A stretch of 64,000 nt of DNA from Candidatus Rhodoblastus alkanivorans (GTDB lineage: Bacteria; Pseudomonadota; Alphaproteobacteria; Rhizobiales; Beijerinckiaceae), in NCBI RefSeq assembly GCF_022760755.1, contig NZ_JAIVFP010000001.1, positions 2,336,001-2,400,000 of the forward strand, in the 5' to 3' direction. Position numbers and translations under genes: made by a program. Below the pieces are notes generated by a model. The model saw nothing but the letters and a program-made list of their open reading frames with translations, was not told the origin of the DNA and searched no databases. This document shows, piece after piece, positions 9,144 through 18,495 of this stretch. Numbering within the stretch: position 1 is the stretch's first letter; each line of letters opens with the position of its first letter.

Positions 9144-9437
9144 GAGCGGCGTTCTGCCCGGTAATTTTCGTTAAATTATTTCAGCTGGCGTTTTGCCTGG
9201 CGGGCGCAGCCCCAAATTCGCGATCCGCAGGCTGGATCGATTTGAAGACAAATATTTGTCGGCAGGCAACGTACTCGCCGGTTGCATTTTCGTAACCTGC
9301 TGGCGTTCATCCGAGATGACGATCGCGTATCCTGCGCCGAAGAAACGAAACGCGCTGATGGCCTTTGCCTCCGACTGTCGAAAGCGGGAATGCTCCGTCA
9401 AGTTTTCGACTATCGCCGTTATTTTTCCGACCGCCGC

Positions 9438-11666
9438 TCAGCTCTCGTAATAATTATGGTAGCCCTTGCTCGAAAAATGCGCGTAGCGACCTGATTGCGG
9501 GGCTTTGCTTTCTTCGATGCGGTTCAGCAGCACGCCGGCGATCTTGCCGTCGCCGCGGATGGCGTCCACGCAATGGGCGACGATTTCGCGTTGGGTTGTG
9601 CGCCAGCGCACGACATAGACGATTTTTTCGACCAGCTGCGCCAGCACTTTAGCGTCGATCACCGGGGCGACCGGGGCGGAATCAAGAAAGACGCAATCGA
9701 AATTTTCGCGCAGGCCGGCAAGATATCGCCGCATCCGCTCGGAGCCGAGCAGGTCGGGGGATGCGGTTGTTTTCGTTCCCGCCGGGATCACAGTCACGCC
9801 GTCGATGTCATGCGCGATTTCGTCTTCGCTCGCCTTGCCGAGCAGGAAGTCGGCGAGGCCGGGGCGGTCGGCGAGCTGGAAAAATCTGGTCACGACGGGA
9901 TGGCGGAGATCGGCGTCCACCAGCGCGACCTTCAGGCCGGCGCGCTGGGCGGAAAAGGCCAGCGACAAAGCCGCCGTCGTCTTGCCTTCGCGCGGGATGG
10001 TCGAGGTGACGAGAATGACTTTCGGCGGATTGTCCAGATCGACCATGCGCAGGCCGACCCGCACGGCGCGAAGCGCTTCCGCATAGCGCGACGAAGGTTT
10101 CTGGACGCCATAGGCGGCGGGTTCGAGCGCCTTGCCGCCGATGACGCGCTCGCGCGCCTTGAGCGCCGGCGCCGCGCCCAGCACCGGAAGGCCGAGCTTG
10201 TCCTCGATTTCGCCTGGCGTGAGGAAGCCTTTCTCGAGCATGTCGCGCGCGACGCCCGCGCCGATTCCGAGCAGGGCGCCGACGATCATCGCCAAGACCT
10301 CGGATGAGGTCTTTTTGGGGAAGGAGGGGACGACCGGGTCGACTGCGGGCGAGATCACGCGCGCCTCGGGCTGTTCGAAATTGGACTGTTCCTGCGCGAT
10401 CCGCGAACGGGTCAGAAAATCGTCGTACATCGCCTTGTTGGCGGCGTTGATGCGCTCGAGTTCGTGGAGGCGGAGGCCGACGGAATCGTCGAGGCCGTTG
10501 GCGGCCGCGGCTTTCTGGATGCTCAGTCGCAGCGAGGCTTCGCGGGCCGCGGCTATGTCGAAATCGTTCTTGAGATCGGTGACGATGCGCTTGATTTCGC
10601 GCCCGATCGAGAGCCGGATCGCGCCGCGTTCGGCCACCACTTTGACAACCTCCGGATTGCCCCCGGAATAGCGGGCGCGCAGATCCGCCTCGCGCCGGGC
10701 GACGTCGGCTTCCTGGCTGCGCAATTGCGTAATCAGGGTCGAACTCACGACGTCGGGAATCGTGTCGGGATCGCCGCCTTCCTTCATAATCGCCGCCGCC
10801 TGATTATATTTGGCGCGCGCTTCGGCGGTCTCCGTGTGCAATTCGGCGAGCTTCGCGTTCATTTCGGCGAGCTGCTGTTCGCCGATGGTGAGCTTGCCGT
10901 CGCTGGAGGCCGAGATCAGATTGTGTTTGCGCCGGAAGTCGGAAACGGCCTGGTCGGACGCGCGGACCTGTTGCGAAATCGCCTCCAGGCGCTCGGAAAG
11001 CCAGGCCGAAGCCTTGCGCGCGCCTTCGTAGCGGGCGGCCAATTGGTCCGAAATATAGACATTGGCGATGGCGTTGGCGACGCGTACAGCGCGATCGGGC
11101 GTCGCGGCCGTGACCGAAACGATGAGGACATAAGTGTGGTTGAAGCGCCGAACGTCGAGGGCTTCCGACAGATTGCCGATCGCGATCAGCTCCTCGGGCG
11201 GAATTTTGTCCGCCCCGTCCGCCACCCCCGGCGCGGCGCCCCCAAGGTCGGGGCCGCGAAGGAAATTGATCATTCGCGACAGGATATTGGGCTTGTGCGG
11301 CCGGCCGAATTCCGGGTCCCTCGTCAGGTCGGCGGCCGCCACCACGTGACGCAGCAAGGTGACGGAGCGCAGGACGCTGATCTGGCTGTCGATATTGGCC
11401 GTCTCCAGGCTGAACTCCGGCAGGATCGACTCGCCGAAAGCCTTGTGGCCGGCGGGATCGAGCAGAATCTGGGCGGTCGCGGTATAGAGCGGCTTGACCG
11501 TGAGCAGCCCGACCAGGGTCGCGGCCATGGTCATGAACGTAACAGCGACGATCGTCGTCCAGCGGCGTTTGAGAAAATCCTGAATACGGCGCAAATCGAG
11601 CGCGTCCTCCGCCGACGGCGCGCCGGCAGGGCTTTGATCCAGGAACTGGAGATCGAGCATGTTCAT
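9438..11666 (-). CDS. Wzc/ExoP-like chain-length regulator and bacterial tyrosine autokinase
   Basis: The 742-residue protein fuses a Wzz domain to a BY-kinase. Membrane helix 1 lies near residues 37-58, followed by a long periplasmic coiled-coil-rich region (about 200-430). Helix 2 lies near 460-480. The cytoplasmic kinase carries Walker A (STIPREGKTTAAL), Walker A' (VALVDADLRHP) and Walker B (FDCVFLDSAPV). The C-terminus is tyrosine-rich (GRYAHFSSKGYHNYYES), the usual autophosphorylation cluster. Such proteins control chain length and export together with a Wza-type outer-membrane channel, and two genes upstream encodes such a partner. The start at 11666 (ATGAACATG) lies 42 bp after the barrel gene; a second ATG two codons on is possible. 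Confidence 0.93.
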   Translation of the reverse strand: MNMLDLQFLDQSPAGAPSAEDALDLRRIQDFLKRRWTTIVAVTFMTMAATLVGLLTVKPLYTATAQILLDPAGHKAFGESILPEFSLETANIDSQISVLRSVTLLRHVVAAADLTRDPEFGRPHKPNILSRMINFLRGPDLGGAAPGVADGADKIPPEELIAIGNLSEALDVRRFNHTYVLIVSVTAATPDRAVRVANAIANVYISDQLAARYEGARKASAWLSERLEAISQQVRASDQAVSDFRRKHNLISASSDGKLTIGEQQLAEMNAKLAELHTETAEARAKYNQAAAIMKEGGDPDTIPDVVSSTLITQLRSQEADVARREADLRARYSGGNPEVVKVVAERGAIRLSIGREIKRIVTDLKNDFDIAAAREASLRLSIQKAAAANGLDDSVGLRLHELERINAANKAMYDDFLTRSRIAQEQSNFEQPEARVISPAVDPVVPSFPKKTSSEVLAMIVGALLGIGAGVARDMLEKGFLTPGEIEDKLGLPVLGAAPALKARERVIGGKALEPAAYGVQKPSSRYAEALRAVRVGLRMVDLDNPPKVILVTSTIPREGKTTAALSLAFSAQRAGLKVALVDADLRHPVVTRFFQLADRPGLADFLLGKASEDEIAHDIDGVTVIPAGTKTTASPDLLGSERMRRYLAGLRENFDCVFLDSAPVAPVIDAKVLAQLVEKIVYVVRWRTTQREIVAHCVDAIRGDGKIAGVLLNRIEESKAPQSGRYAHFSSKGYHNYYES

Positions 11667-11708
11667 GGGACTTCGTACGCGAAGCTTAACGCATGTGTAG
11701 CGCTAAGA

Positions 11709-13043
11709 TCAATAACGATATCTAAGGCCGATCGACGTGATATTGCTTGCATAGGACGCGGGCGTATAGGATGAGTTGAGTACAACCTGCCGCGTGCAGA
11801 GCGAGGCGACCAGTTTGCTGCTGATGTAATAATTAAGCGTCGCGCCGAGGTTGAAACTGTCGTCGCGTCTCGTGCTGTTGGAAAAAGCGTCATGGCCATA
11901 GCCGGCGTTGAGGGAAAGGCTCCAGCGGTGGTTCGGGGCGTAATGGACGCCGAGCGTCGCCGTCAGCGTCTTGACCGCGGAGGGAAGGGGATTTGCCGGC
12001 GTGACGAAGTCCTGGGTCGCGATCGTCTCGTCGAGCGTTCCCGAAAAGCTCAAATAAGCGCGCGGCGACCAGACGAGCCGCCCGCCGATCACCGGGTCGG
12101 ATACGTCGCCGATCAATCGGCTTTTGTAATCCTGCGCCTGATAACCGGCGAAGATTTCGCCCATCGTCAGGCCGAAGCGCAGGCTGCCGAGGCCGATGGT
12201 CTGGCGGTAGCCCTGCGAGGCGCTTTCGGGCGAGTTATAGGTGTTCCGCCAGTTCACGGACGTGTCCGAGAAAAGATAGAACACCGGGCCGATGTCGAAC
12301 CCGAACCTCTGCCGGACCAGCGTTTCCGCATAATCGCGATAGGACTGGGGAAGACTCGCGCCATCGGTCAAGGTCGCGTTGTCATATTGCCTGTTCGATA
12401 AGGCGACGGTGGTATTGGAGAAGACGCGATCGAAGGATTTGAACGCCGCCGCGCTGATTTTGTAGGTATTGTCGTAGATGGGAAGAAAGGTGACGGTGTT
12501 GAGCGCGCCGCCGCCATTCGACAGATCCTCGCTGCGCGTGATTCCGCCGGCGAAATTGAAGACGAGGTCACGCCGCGCCTCCCATAAATGCTGAAAACCC
12601 AAGCGCCCGACGACGAAATCTGCGTCAGGATGCTGGAAATAGTTTGTCGTCGTCAGGGTTCCGTAAATCGCGGTGTTCTGGACGCCTTGATCGCGGGTGG
12701 CCACGATGGTCGGCGTGACGTTCCAGGCGCCGTCGGCGATTTTTTGATTATTCGTGTTGAGCAGGTTGTCGTTGAAGGAAAATCCCGAATAGAGCATCGG
12801 GTAGAGCCGCCACTCGCCGACCGGCAGGCCTTGATAATCCTGCGCGGCGGGCAGGAAGGGGTTTCCCGGCAGGCTGGCCTGCCTTGCCAGAAAGACGTTG
12901 GCGTCTGGAACGGAAACGCTGAGCGGCAGGGGCGTCGGAATTTCCTGGGCGTTTGCCGCGCGGCCGGCGAGGGCCAGCAATGCGACGGCGAGGAGCGCGG
13001 CGCGGGCGCTTTTCATCGCTTCGATTTTGGGAGGAGCGGGCAT
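11709..13043 (-). CDS. Outer-membrane beta-barrel protein (putative porin-2/BBP2_2 type)
   Basis: The 444-residue product has an N-terminal signal peptide (MKSARAALLAVALLALAGRAANA, cleavage after about residue 32 of the longer form) and then alternating aromatic and polar strands characteristic of a barrel. It ends IGLRYRY, with a C-terminal aromatic residue as expected for BAM-dependent assembly. It resembles the beta-barrel proteins often found beside Wza/Wzc genes in alphaproteobacterial exopolysaccharide loci (PF10082-like). It may assist polymer secretion or anchoring; this is inferred from context. Start choice is uncertain: ATG at 13043 or the ATG nine codons later that directly precedes the signal peptide. 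It lies 17 bp after the Wza-like gene. Confidence 0.8.
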   Translation of the reverse strand: MPAPPKIEAMKSARAALLAVALLALAGRAANAQEIPTPLPLSVSVPDANVFLARQASLPGNPFLPAAQDYQGLPVGEWRLYPMLYSGFSFNDNLLNTNNQKIADGAWNVTPTIVATRDQGVQNTAIYGTLTTTNYFQHPDADFVVGRLGFQHLWEARRDLVFNFAGGITRSEDLSNGGGALNTVTFLPIYDNTYKISAAAFKSFDRVFSNTTVALSNRQYDNATLTDGASLPQSYRDYAETLVRQRFGFDIGPVFYLFSDTSVNWRNTYNSPESASQGYRQTIGLGSLRFGLTMGEIFAGYQAQDYKSRLIGDVSDPVIGGRLVWSPRAYLSFSGTLDETIATQDFVTPANPLPSAVKTLTATLGVHYAPNHRWSLSLNAGYGHDAFSNSTRRDDSFNLGATLNYYISSKLVASLCTRQVVLNSSYTPASYASNITSIGLRYRY

Positions 13044-13060
13044 GGCCGGCGCGGGCTTTT

Positions 13061-13633
13061 TCAGAAATAGCGTTCCGGCACGCGAATGAGATCGCCCGGA
13101 TAGACCGGGATGTCCGCCGACAGGGGATAGGATTTCTGCTGCTTTTCTCCCGCGCGCTGGATGATGATCGTGTTGTCGCTGGCGCGATAGGTCTGGCCGC
13201 CGGCGACCGCGATCGCCCGCAGCACGTTCAGGCCGCTCACATAAGGATAATCGCCGGGTTTCTGGACCTCGCCGAGAATGTAAAACGGCCGGTAGGACAG
13301 GACATCCACCGTCACCCTCGGGTCGATCAGCGACGTGGAGCGCAGCCGGGCGGTCAACGCGCGCTGCAATTCGGCGGGCGACTTGCCTGCCGCCTTGATC
13401 GCGCCCGCGAGCGGCAGGGCGACGTCGCCCGAGGGTTCGATGACATATTCGCCGGAAATCTTGTCCTCGCCATAGACATTGATCCGCAGCTTGTCGCCGG
13501 ACTGGAGCGTGAGGCGCGCGTGCGCCTGCGTCGCGGCCGCGGGATCGCCGGGAATGACATCGTCATTGGCGCATCCGGCCAAGAGCGCGGCGAACAGGGA
13601 AAACGCGACAAGAACTCGTAACTTCTGAAACAT
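13061..13633 (-). CDS. Wza-like polysaccharide export (OPX) lipoprotein
   Basis: The 190-residue protein starts MFQKLRVLVAFSLFAALLAGC, a lipoprotein signal with lipobox LAGC (Cys21). It then shows the polysaccharide export domain (LQSGDKLRINVYGEDKISGEY) and a SLBB-type segment (YILGEVQKPGDYPYV). This is a short OPX protein lacking the extra SLBB repeats and the C-terminal membrane-spanning helix of E. coli Wza, as is common in Rhizobiales. It probably forms, or helps form, the outer-membrane exit with the beta-barrel protein encoded next, and couples to the Wzc-like kinase. I preferred the ATG at 13633 because it directly precedes the signal peptide. Confidence 0.9.
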   Translation of the reverse strand: MFQKLRVLVAFSLFAALLAGCANDDVIPGDPAAATQAHARLTLQSGDKLRINVYGEDKISGEYVIEPSGDVALPLAGAIKAAGKSPAELQRALTARLRSTSLIDPRVTVDVLSYRPFYILGEVQKPGDYPYVSGLNVLRAIAVAGGQTYRASDNTIIIQRAGEKQQKSYPLSADIPVYPGDLIRVPERYF

Positions 13634-13725
13634 GTGACGCACGCTTTGACGCGGATTCTTGTGATTGGCGCGGGGAAGCCGACGCTTCCCTTGCGTATAG
13701 CCAGAGACCCCTGCGCCGGTTTGGT

Positions 13726-15132
13726 TCATTCGGGCATTGTCTGGAACTCGGTCTGCAGCGGGCGGGCCTCCGGACGCGGCGGCCCGCCGCGGATCGCCGC
13801 CTCGAATTCGGCAAGGATGGTTTCCGCGCTGAAGAGCTTCGCCAGTTCCCGGCTGCGCTCCGAAAGCGCGCGCAAATCCTGGCGCATGGCCGTCTTGATC
13901 GCGTCGGCGAGCGCGGGGGCGTCCTCGGGCGGGGTGAGGAAGGCGGCGTCGCGTAAAATTTCGCCCAGTTCCGAATCCGGTTCGGCGGTGGCGGCCACCG
14001 GCCGGCCGCTTGCCAACATTCCCGCCAGTTTCGACGGCAGCACGAGATCGGCGGACGACCTGAGTTGCGGCAGCACATGAAGATTGGCGAGATTGAGCAG
14101 GTCGTTGAGAAACTCGGCCGGCTGGAGCGGCAGGAAGGAGACGTTGTCGAGGCCGCGGCACCGTTCGACCATGCGCGCTTTTTCCGGCCCCTCGCCGGCG
14201 ATGACGAAATGCAGTTTTTCCTCGTTGCGGCAGAGCCGCGCCGCCTCGATGACGACATCGAGCGCCTGTTTCTTGCCGATATGGCCGCTATAGAGCGTGA
14301 CGAAAGTCCCGGGCGCCAGTCCCAGCGCCGCGCGGTAGGGGTTGGGGGCGTCGTCGGGCAGGGGACGGACGGCGTCAAGATCGACCCAATTGCGGAAAAC
14401 GACGCATTTGGCGCCGGCGACGCCCTTGCGCAGCAGGGCGTCCCGCATTTTATGCGAGATGGTCGCCGTCAGGTCGAAGGCGCGCAACAGCCGGCTTTCC
14501 AGCGCCAGCGCGATTTTGCGCAGGAACTCGCCGCGCAGGTGAATGGCGAAGGCGGCGTCGATTTCGAGATCCTGGACATGGGCGATGGCGCGGGCGCCGG
14601 TCAGCTTCGCCGCCGCCAGCGCGGCGGGGAACGAGGCCATGGCAGGCTCGACGCAGAAGACGACGTCCGGCCGCGTCCAGAGAATCCGGAAGAACACGAG
14701 GGGCGCGGCGAACAAGGCGAAAGTGAGCGGAGCAGCCACGCGCCAGAACACGCCGCCCCGGGCCCTGGTGAGAATCGGGCAGCGCCAGACATCGACGCCC
14801 CGGATGTTTTCCCTCTGATATTTCAGCGCGTGATAAGGCGCGGCGACCGTCCAGCCGGGATAATGCGGCGGCGCCGCGACCACCTCGACCGTGTGGCCCT
14901 GGCCGGCGAGGGAGAAGGCCAGTTCCCCGGCATATTTGCCGACGCCGATCGTTTCCGGATAAAAATTCGCGACATGGATGAAAATCTTCGAGGCGCCGGC
15001 CGGCGGGGCGGCGCCTTGCGCCTTTGCCGGCAAGGGACGCGCGCTGAAATTTCGAGAATTGGGAAACCACATGCGCGCCAAGGGTATGCCTCTGATTTTC
15101 GTTTCCGCCCACCGCGCAGCAGGCTTCCCCAT
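13726..15132 (-). CDS. WcaI-family glycosyltransferase (GT4)
   Basis: The C-terminal 400 residues are a GT-B enzyme of the colanic-acid WcaI type. Visible are IFIHVANFYPETIGVGKYAGEL, AIAHVQDLEIDAAFAI, TLYSGHIGKKQALDVVIEAA and LPSKLAGMLASGRPVAAT, spread over the expected spacing. It would transfer a sugar to the lipid-linked exopolysaccharide intermediate. The start is uncertain: ATG at 15132 gives 468 residues, while ATG at 15072 removes 20 residues and begins nearer the family's usual N-terminus; neither has a good ribosome-binding site. It is the first minus-strand gene of the locus, divergent from surE, so the 115 bp between them should carry a promoter. A 92-bp gap separates it from the Wza-like gene. 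Confidence 0.85.
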   Translation of the reverse strand: MGKPAARWAETKIRGIPLARMWFPNSRNFSARPLPAKAQGAAPPAGASKIFIHVANFYPETIGVGKYAGELAFSLAGQGHTVEVVAAPPHYPGWTVAAPYHALKYQRENIRGVDVWRCPILTRARGGVFWRVAAPLTFALFAAPLVFFRILWTRPDVVFCVEPAMASFPAALAAAKLTGARAIAHVQDLEIDAAFAIHLRGEFLRKIALALESRLLRAFDLTATISHKMRDALLRKGVAGAKCVVFRNWVDLDAVRPLPDDAPNPYRAALGLAPGTFVTLYSGHIGKKQALDVVIEAARLCRNEEKLHFVIAGEGPEKARMVERCRGLDNVSFLPLQPAEFLNDLLNLANLHVLPQLRSSADLVLPSKLAGMLASGRPVAATAEPDSELGEILRDAAFLTPPEDAPALADAIKTAMRQDLRALSERSRELAKLFSAETILAEFEAAIRGGPPRPEARPLQTEFQTMPE

Positions 15133-15247
15133 GGCGTGATTTTTTTCTACGTCATCGCGGGTTGTATTTCGGCCCCAAAAAAGCTGTTTCACGTCGAGGC
15201 CCGCGCTATAAGGCGACGCGGGCGGACTTCGAATCGGACAGGCGGCG

Positions 15248-16000
15248 ATGCGCATTCTCATCACCAATGACGACGGCATTCACGCGCCGGGCCTTAAAGT
15301 GCTGGAGCGAATCGCCAAGGCGCTGGCCGAAGACGTGATGGTGGTGGCGCCGGAATCCGACCAGTCGGGCGTGGCCCATTCGCTTTCGCTGTCCGACCCT
15401 CTGCGCCTGCGCAAGATCACCGACCGCCATTTTGCGGTGAAGGGCACGCCGACCGATTGCGTGATCATGGGCGTGCGCAAGCTGATGATCGACGCGCCGC
15501 CGGATCTGATCCTCTCCGGCGTCAACAGGGGCCAGAACGTCGCCGAGGACGTCACTTATTCCGGCACCATCGCCGGGGCGATGGAAGGCACGCTGCTGGG
15601 CATTCCCTCCATGGCGCTGTCGCAATGCTATTCGCAGGCGGGCGCCTTCTTTGAATGTGCTGAGGCTCACGCGCCGGGCCTGATCCGCAACGTGGTTGCG
15701 CGCGGCCTGCCGCCGGGCGTGCTGGTGAACATCAATTTCCCCGCCTGCGAACCTTCGGCGGTGCAGGGCGTCACGCTGGCGCGGCAGGGAAGGCGCGAAC
15801 AGGAGTTGATGAAGATCGAAGCGCGTTTCGACGGGCGCGGCAATCCTTATTACTGGATCGCCTTCGAGCGCCCGCAGTTCACAGCGGGCGAGGGCACTGA
15901 TCTCGAAGCCGTGGCGCAGAACCGCATTTCCGTCACGCCGCTGCGGCTCGACCTGACCGACGAACCGGCGCTCGCCCATTTCGCCGGCGCGTTCGGCTGA
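15248..16000 (+). CDS. surE: 5'/3'-nucleotidase SurE (survival protein E)
   Basis: The 250-residue protein has all SurE hallmarks: the N-terminal MRILITNDDG with the metal-binding Asp8-Asp9, DQSGVAHSLS with Ser40, and ILSGVNRGQNVAEDVTYSGT carrying the conserved Asn residues (93 and 98). SurE is a divalent-metal-dependent phosphatase acting on nucleoside monophosphates and is linked to stationary-phase survival. It is followed 7 bp later by pcm and then by a LytM-type gene, an arrangement also known from other proteobacteria (surE-pcm-nlpD). Length matches the family. Confidence 0.97.
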   Translation: MRILITNDDGIHAPGLKVLERIAKALAEDVMVVAPESDQSGVAHSLSLSDPLRLRKITDRHFAVKGTPTDCVIMGVRKLMIDAPPDLILSGVNRGQNVAEDVTYSGTIAGAMEGTLLGIPSMALSQCYSQAGAFFECAEAHAPGLIRNVVARGLPPGVLVNINFPACEPSAVQGVTLARQGRREQELMKIEARFDGRGNPYYWIAFERPQFTAGEGTDLEAVAQNRISVTPLRLDLTDEPALAHFAGAFG

Positions 16001-16007
16001 GGTTTGC

Positions 16008-16700
16008 ATGGAGCCGCCCCAGAGCGCATTTCCCACGGTTGGGGTTTCGGCGCAGTCGCGGGCGGAAGCCAAGGCCCAATTGCTGATGCGGCTGCGCGCG
16101 CGGAGCGACGTCGATCTCGCCTTGCTGCGGGCGATGGAGGCCGCGCCGCGCGAGAATTTCGTCGACCTGGCCTATGCCGATCTTGCCCTGCGCGACGTCG
16201 CCGTGCCCTTGCCCTTCGGCCAGACGATGGAGGCGCCCTCGGCGCTGGCGCGGATGATCGCGGCCCTCAACCCCCGCCCTGACAGCCGCGTCCTCGAAAT
16301 CGGCGCGGGCTCCGGCTATTCCGCCAAGGTCCTGTCTCTGCTCGCGCGCGAAGTGGTCAGCGTCGATTGTTTCGAGCGGCTGGCGCTCGACGCGCGCGGC
16401 CGGCTGGAATTGCTGGGCGTCGCCAACGTGGCCGTGGTCTGGGCCGATTGTTTCGAGATTTCTCCAGCTTACGGGCTCTTCGACCGCATTCTCATCCATG
16501 GCGCGATCGACGAGGTCCCGGCGAATATTGCGGGCGCCCTCGGGGAGGGCGGGGTGATGGCGGCGGCGAGCCGGCGCGCCGGCGAGGAGGCCTGTGAACT
16601 CATGCGATTCACCTGGTCCGTAACGGGCGGACTCGATGCGCAAAGCCTCGGGCCGTGGCGCGCCCAGCGCCTGCTGCGCGGCCTGTTCAGCGAACGTTAA
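16008..16700 (+). CDS. pcm: Protein-L-isoaspartate O-methyltransferase family protein
   Basis: The 230-residue protein carries the SAM-binding motif VLEIGAGSGYSAKVLS (residues 95-110) and a PCMT-type N-terminus with ENFVD and FGQTMEAPSALARM. PCMT repairs isoaspartyl damage by methylating the alpha-carboxyl. Canonical enzymes read GQTISQP at the substrate loop; here the segment reads GQTMEAP (residues 71-77), so the conserved Ser is missing. The post-motif region FDRILIHGAIDEVPANI is recognisable but also diverged from the usual DRIIVTAA. The fold is secure from sequence and from the surE-pcm neighbourhood. Isoaspartyl specificity is less secure. Confidence 0.85.
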   Translation: MEPPQSAFPTVGVSAQSRAEAKAQLLMRLRARSDVDLALLRAMEAAPRENFVDLAYADLALRDVAVPLPFGQTMEAPSALARMIAALNPRPDSRVLEIGAGSGYSAKVLSLLAREVVSVDCFERLALDARGRLELLGVANVAVVWADCFEISPAYGLFDRILIHGAIDEVPANIAGALGEGGVMAAASRRAGEEACELMRFTWSVTGGLDAQSLGPWRAQRLLRGLFSER

Positions 16701-16812
16701 GGCTAATAGATTGCTAATGAGCGTGTTTTGCTGAACAACGATTCATCTTAAACGCTCCTTTAACCCCGTTCCGCTTAAATCGACGCTGTTGGTTAAAGCG
16801 TGGGTGGGCGTG

Positions 16813-18402
16813 ATGAAGGATAGGGTGAAGAATTCCGGAGGCGCAATCCGGGTGGCCCTGATCGGCGTGGCCACGATCCTGTTGGGCGGATGTTCCGAGA
16901 CCGGCCAGTTCGGCAATTCATTCGGGGCGCCATACGCCAGCGCCAGGGTCGATCGGACGCCGACAGGTTCGGTAAACGAACCGCAGTCGCCAACGTCGCA
17001 AGTTTCGAGCTTCTTCAAGGAAGCCTTCCGGCCCTTCGGCGACAAGCCCGCCGCGCCGCCGCCTCCTGAGCGGCGCCATTACGCCGCTCGGCATCCAGCG
17101 CAAGCCTATGATCATCCAATCCCGCCGGCTCCCATCGCCAGCGCGCCTCTTGCTCCGCCGTCGCAGGTCGCGAGCTATCCCGCGCCTGCTCCGACCTATG
17201 CGCCGGCGCCGCGCCCGACCTATGCCTTGCGCACCAATCCCAACGCTATCGGCGGCTGGAGCGCCGACGGCGGGACGCCGATCGTCGTCGCCCAGGGCGA
17301 GAGCGCCGAAATCCTCGCCCAGCGCTATGGCGTGCCGGTCTCGACTTTGCTCACGCTCAACGGCTACGCCCCCCGCGCCCGCCTGGAGCCGGGATCGCGG
17401 TTGACGATTCCGGTTTATCAGGCCCGCGGCGCGCGAGTTGCGGAGGCGCCGGCGCCCTATCGTGCGCCTGAACCGGCGCGGTCCACCGAATCCCATCGTT
17501 TTGGCGCGCATTCGCTCGTCGGCGAGGAACTGGCGCAGACGAGGCGCGCCGATCGCATGGATTGGAGCAAGGGCAAGGCGCCCGCCCGGACTGCCACGCG
17601 GTCTGCCGCCGACGCCCGAAATTTGGACGAAGCGGCCCGCCGCGCCGACAAGAAGGCCAAGCTCGCCGAGGAAAAGGCGGCTCAGGCGCATCTGGCTCAG
17701 ATGAAGGCCGAGAAGGAAAAGGCTCGCTTCGCCAGGACCGGGGGGGGCATGCACGCCGCCGAAGCCGAGAAAAAGGTGGCTGAGGCGAAGGCGGCGCGCG
17801 AGGCTGCGCGTCTTGCGGCGAAGGAAGCGCGGGCCGCGCGCGAGGCGCAAGTGCGCGAAGCCAAAGCGAAAGCCGCCGAGGCGGCCAAGGTCGCGCAGGC
17901 GCGGCAGACTCCGGCCGGAATCAAGGAGACCACCAAAGTCGCCAAAAGCGAAAATTTGCCGGCGCCGAAGGCCGACAGGAACCCGACGGCGAGCCTGCCG
18001 CCGCAGAGCGCTTCCGCTTCGGCGGATTCCGCCAATCCCGAATTCCGCTGGCCGGCCCGCGGCCGCGTGATCCAAGCCTTCGGCACGGGCGGCAATGACG
18101 GCATCAATATCGCCGTGCCCGAAGGCACCCAGGTCAAGGCGGCGGAAAATGGCGTGGTCGCCTATGCCGGCAGCGAACTCAAGGGCTATGGCAATCTCGT
18201 GCTGATCCGCCACCCCAATGGCTTCGTCACCGCCTATGCCAACAATGGCTCGCTGGAGGTGCATCGCGGAGAGACGGTCAAGCGCGGACAGGTCATCGCG
18301 CTCTCCGGCCAGAGCGGCAATGTCGCCTCGCCCCAGCTCCATTTCGAGCTGCGCAAGGGCTCCAAGCCGGTCGATCCCTCGAAATATCTGGCCGGATTGT
18401 AA
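16813..18402 (+). CDS. NlpD-like lipoprotein: LysM plus degenerate M23 (LytM) domain, likely amidase activator
   Basis: The 529-residue protein starts at an ATG (16813) preceded by GGTGGG; a TTG eight codons upstream is an alternative. Residues 16-27 form a lipoprotein signal ending LLGGC (Cys27). A Pro-rich linker leads to a LysM domain (about 155-205, VVAQGESAEILAQRYGVPVS), then a long Ala/Lys/Glu-rich coiled coil (about 270-380), then a C-terminal LytM domain (about 415-525). The metal-binding residues of active M23 peptidases are replaced: HxGxD reads NDGIN and the HxH pair reads YANN, although the final LHFELR remains. This matches E. coli NlpD/EnvC, which do not cut peptidoglycan but activate amidases. 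An AmiC-type amidase is encoded at 33117-34439. Confidence 0.85.
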   Translation: MKDRVKNSGGAIRVALIGVATILLGGCSETGQFGNSFGAPYASARVDRTPTGSVNEPQSPTSQVSSFFKEAFRPFGDKPAAPPPPERRHYAARHPAQAYDHPIPPAPIASAPLAPPSQVASYPAPAPTYAPAPRPTYALRTNPNAIGGWSADGGTPIVVAQGESAEILAQRYGVPVSTLLTLNGYAPRARLEPGSRLTIPVYQARGARVAEAPAPYRAPEPARSTESHRFGAHSLVGEELAQTRRADRMDWSKGKAPARTATRSAADARNLDEAARRADKKAKLAEEKAAQAHLAQMKAEKEKARFARTGGGMHAAEAEKKVAEAKAAREAARLAAKEARAAREAQVREAKAKAAEAAKVAQARQTPAGIKETTKVAKSENLPAPKADRNPTASLPPQSASASADSANPEFRWPARGRVIQAFGTGGNDGINIAVPEGTQVKAAENGVVAYAGSELKGYGNLVLIRHPNGFVTAYANNGSLEVHRGETVKRGQVIALSGQSGNVASPQLHFELRKGSKPVDPSKYLAGL

Positions 18403-18442
18403 GTTCCTCCCCTCAACCGCGAGACACGGAAGGGAAGGCGAT

Positions 18443-18478
18443 GGGGCGGCGGGGTCCAATGAAAGGCCCTGCCGCCCC
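18443..18478. terminator. GC-rich convergent hairpin between the LytM gene and moeA
   Basis: An inverted repeat with arms GGGGCGGC and GCCGCCCC, extended inward by further G-C pairs with small bulges, lies in the 93 bp between the convergent NlpD-like gene and moeA. No T-tract follows on either strand, so it may be a weak or Rho-assisted terminator, or a transcript-stabilising hairpin. Confidence 0.5.
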
Positions 18479-18495
18479 GACATCGTTCCGGAATG

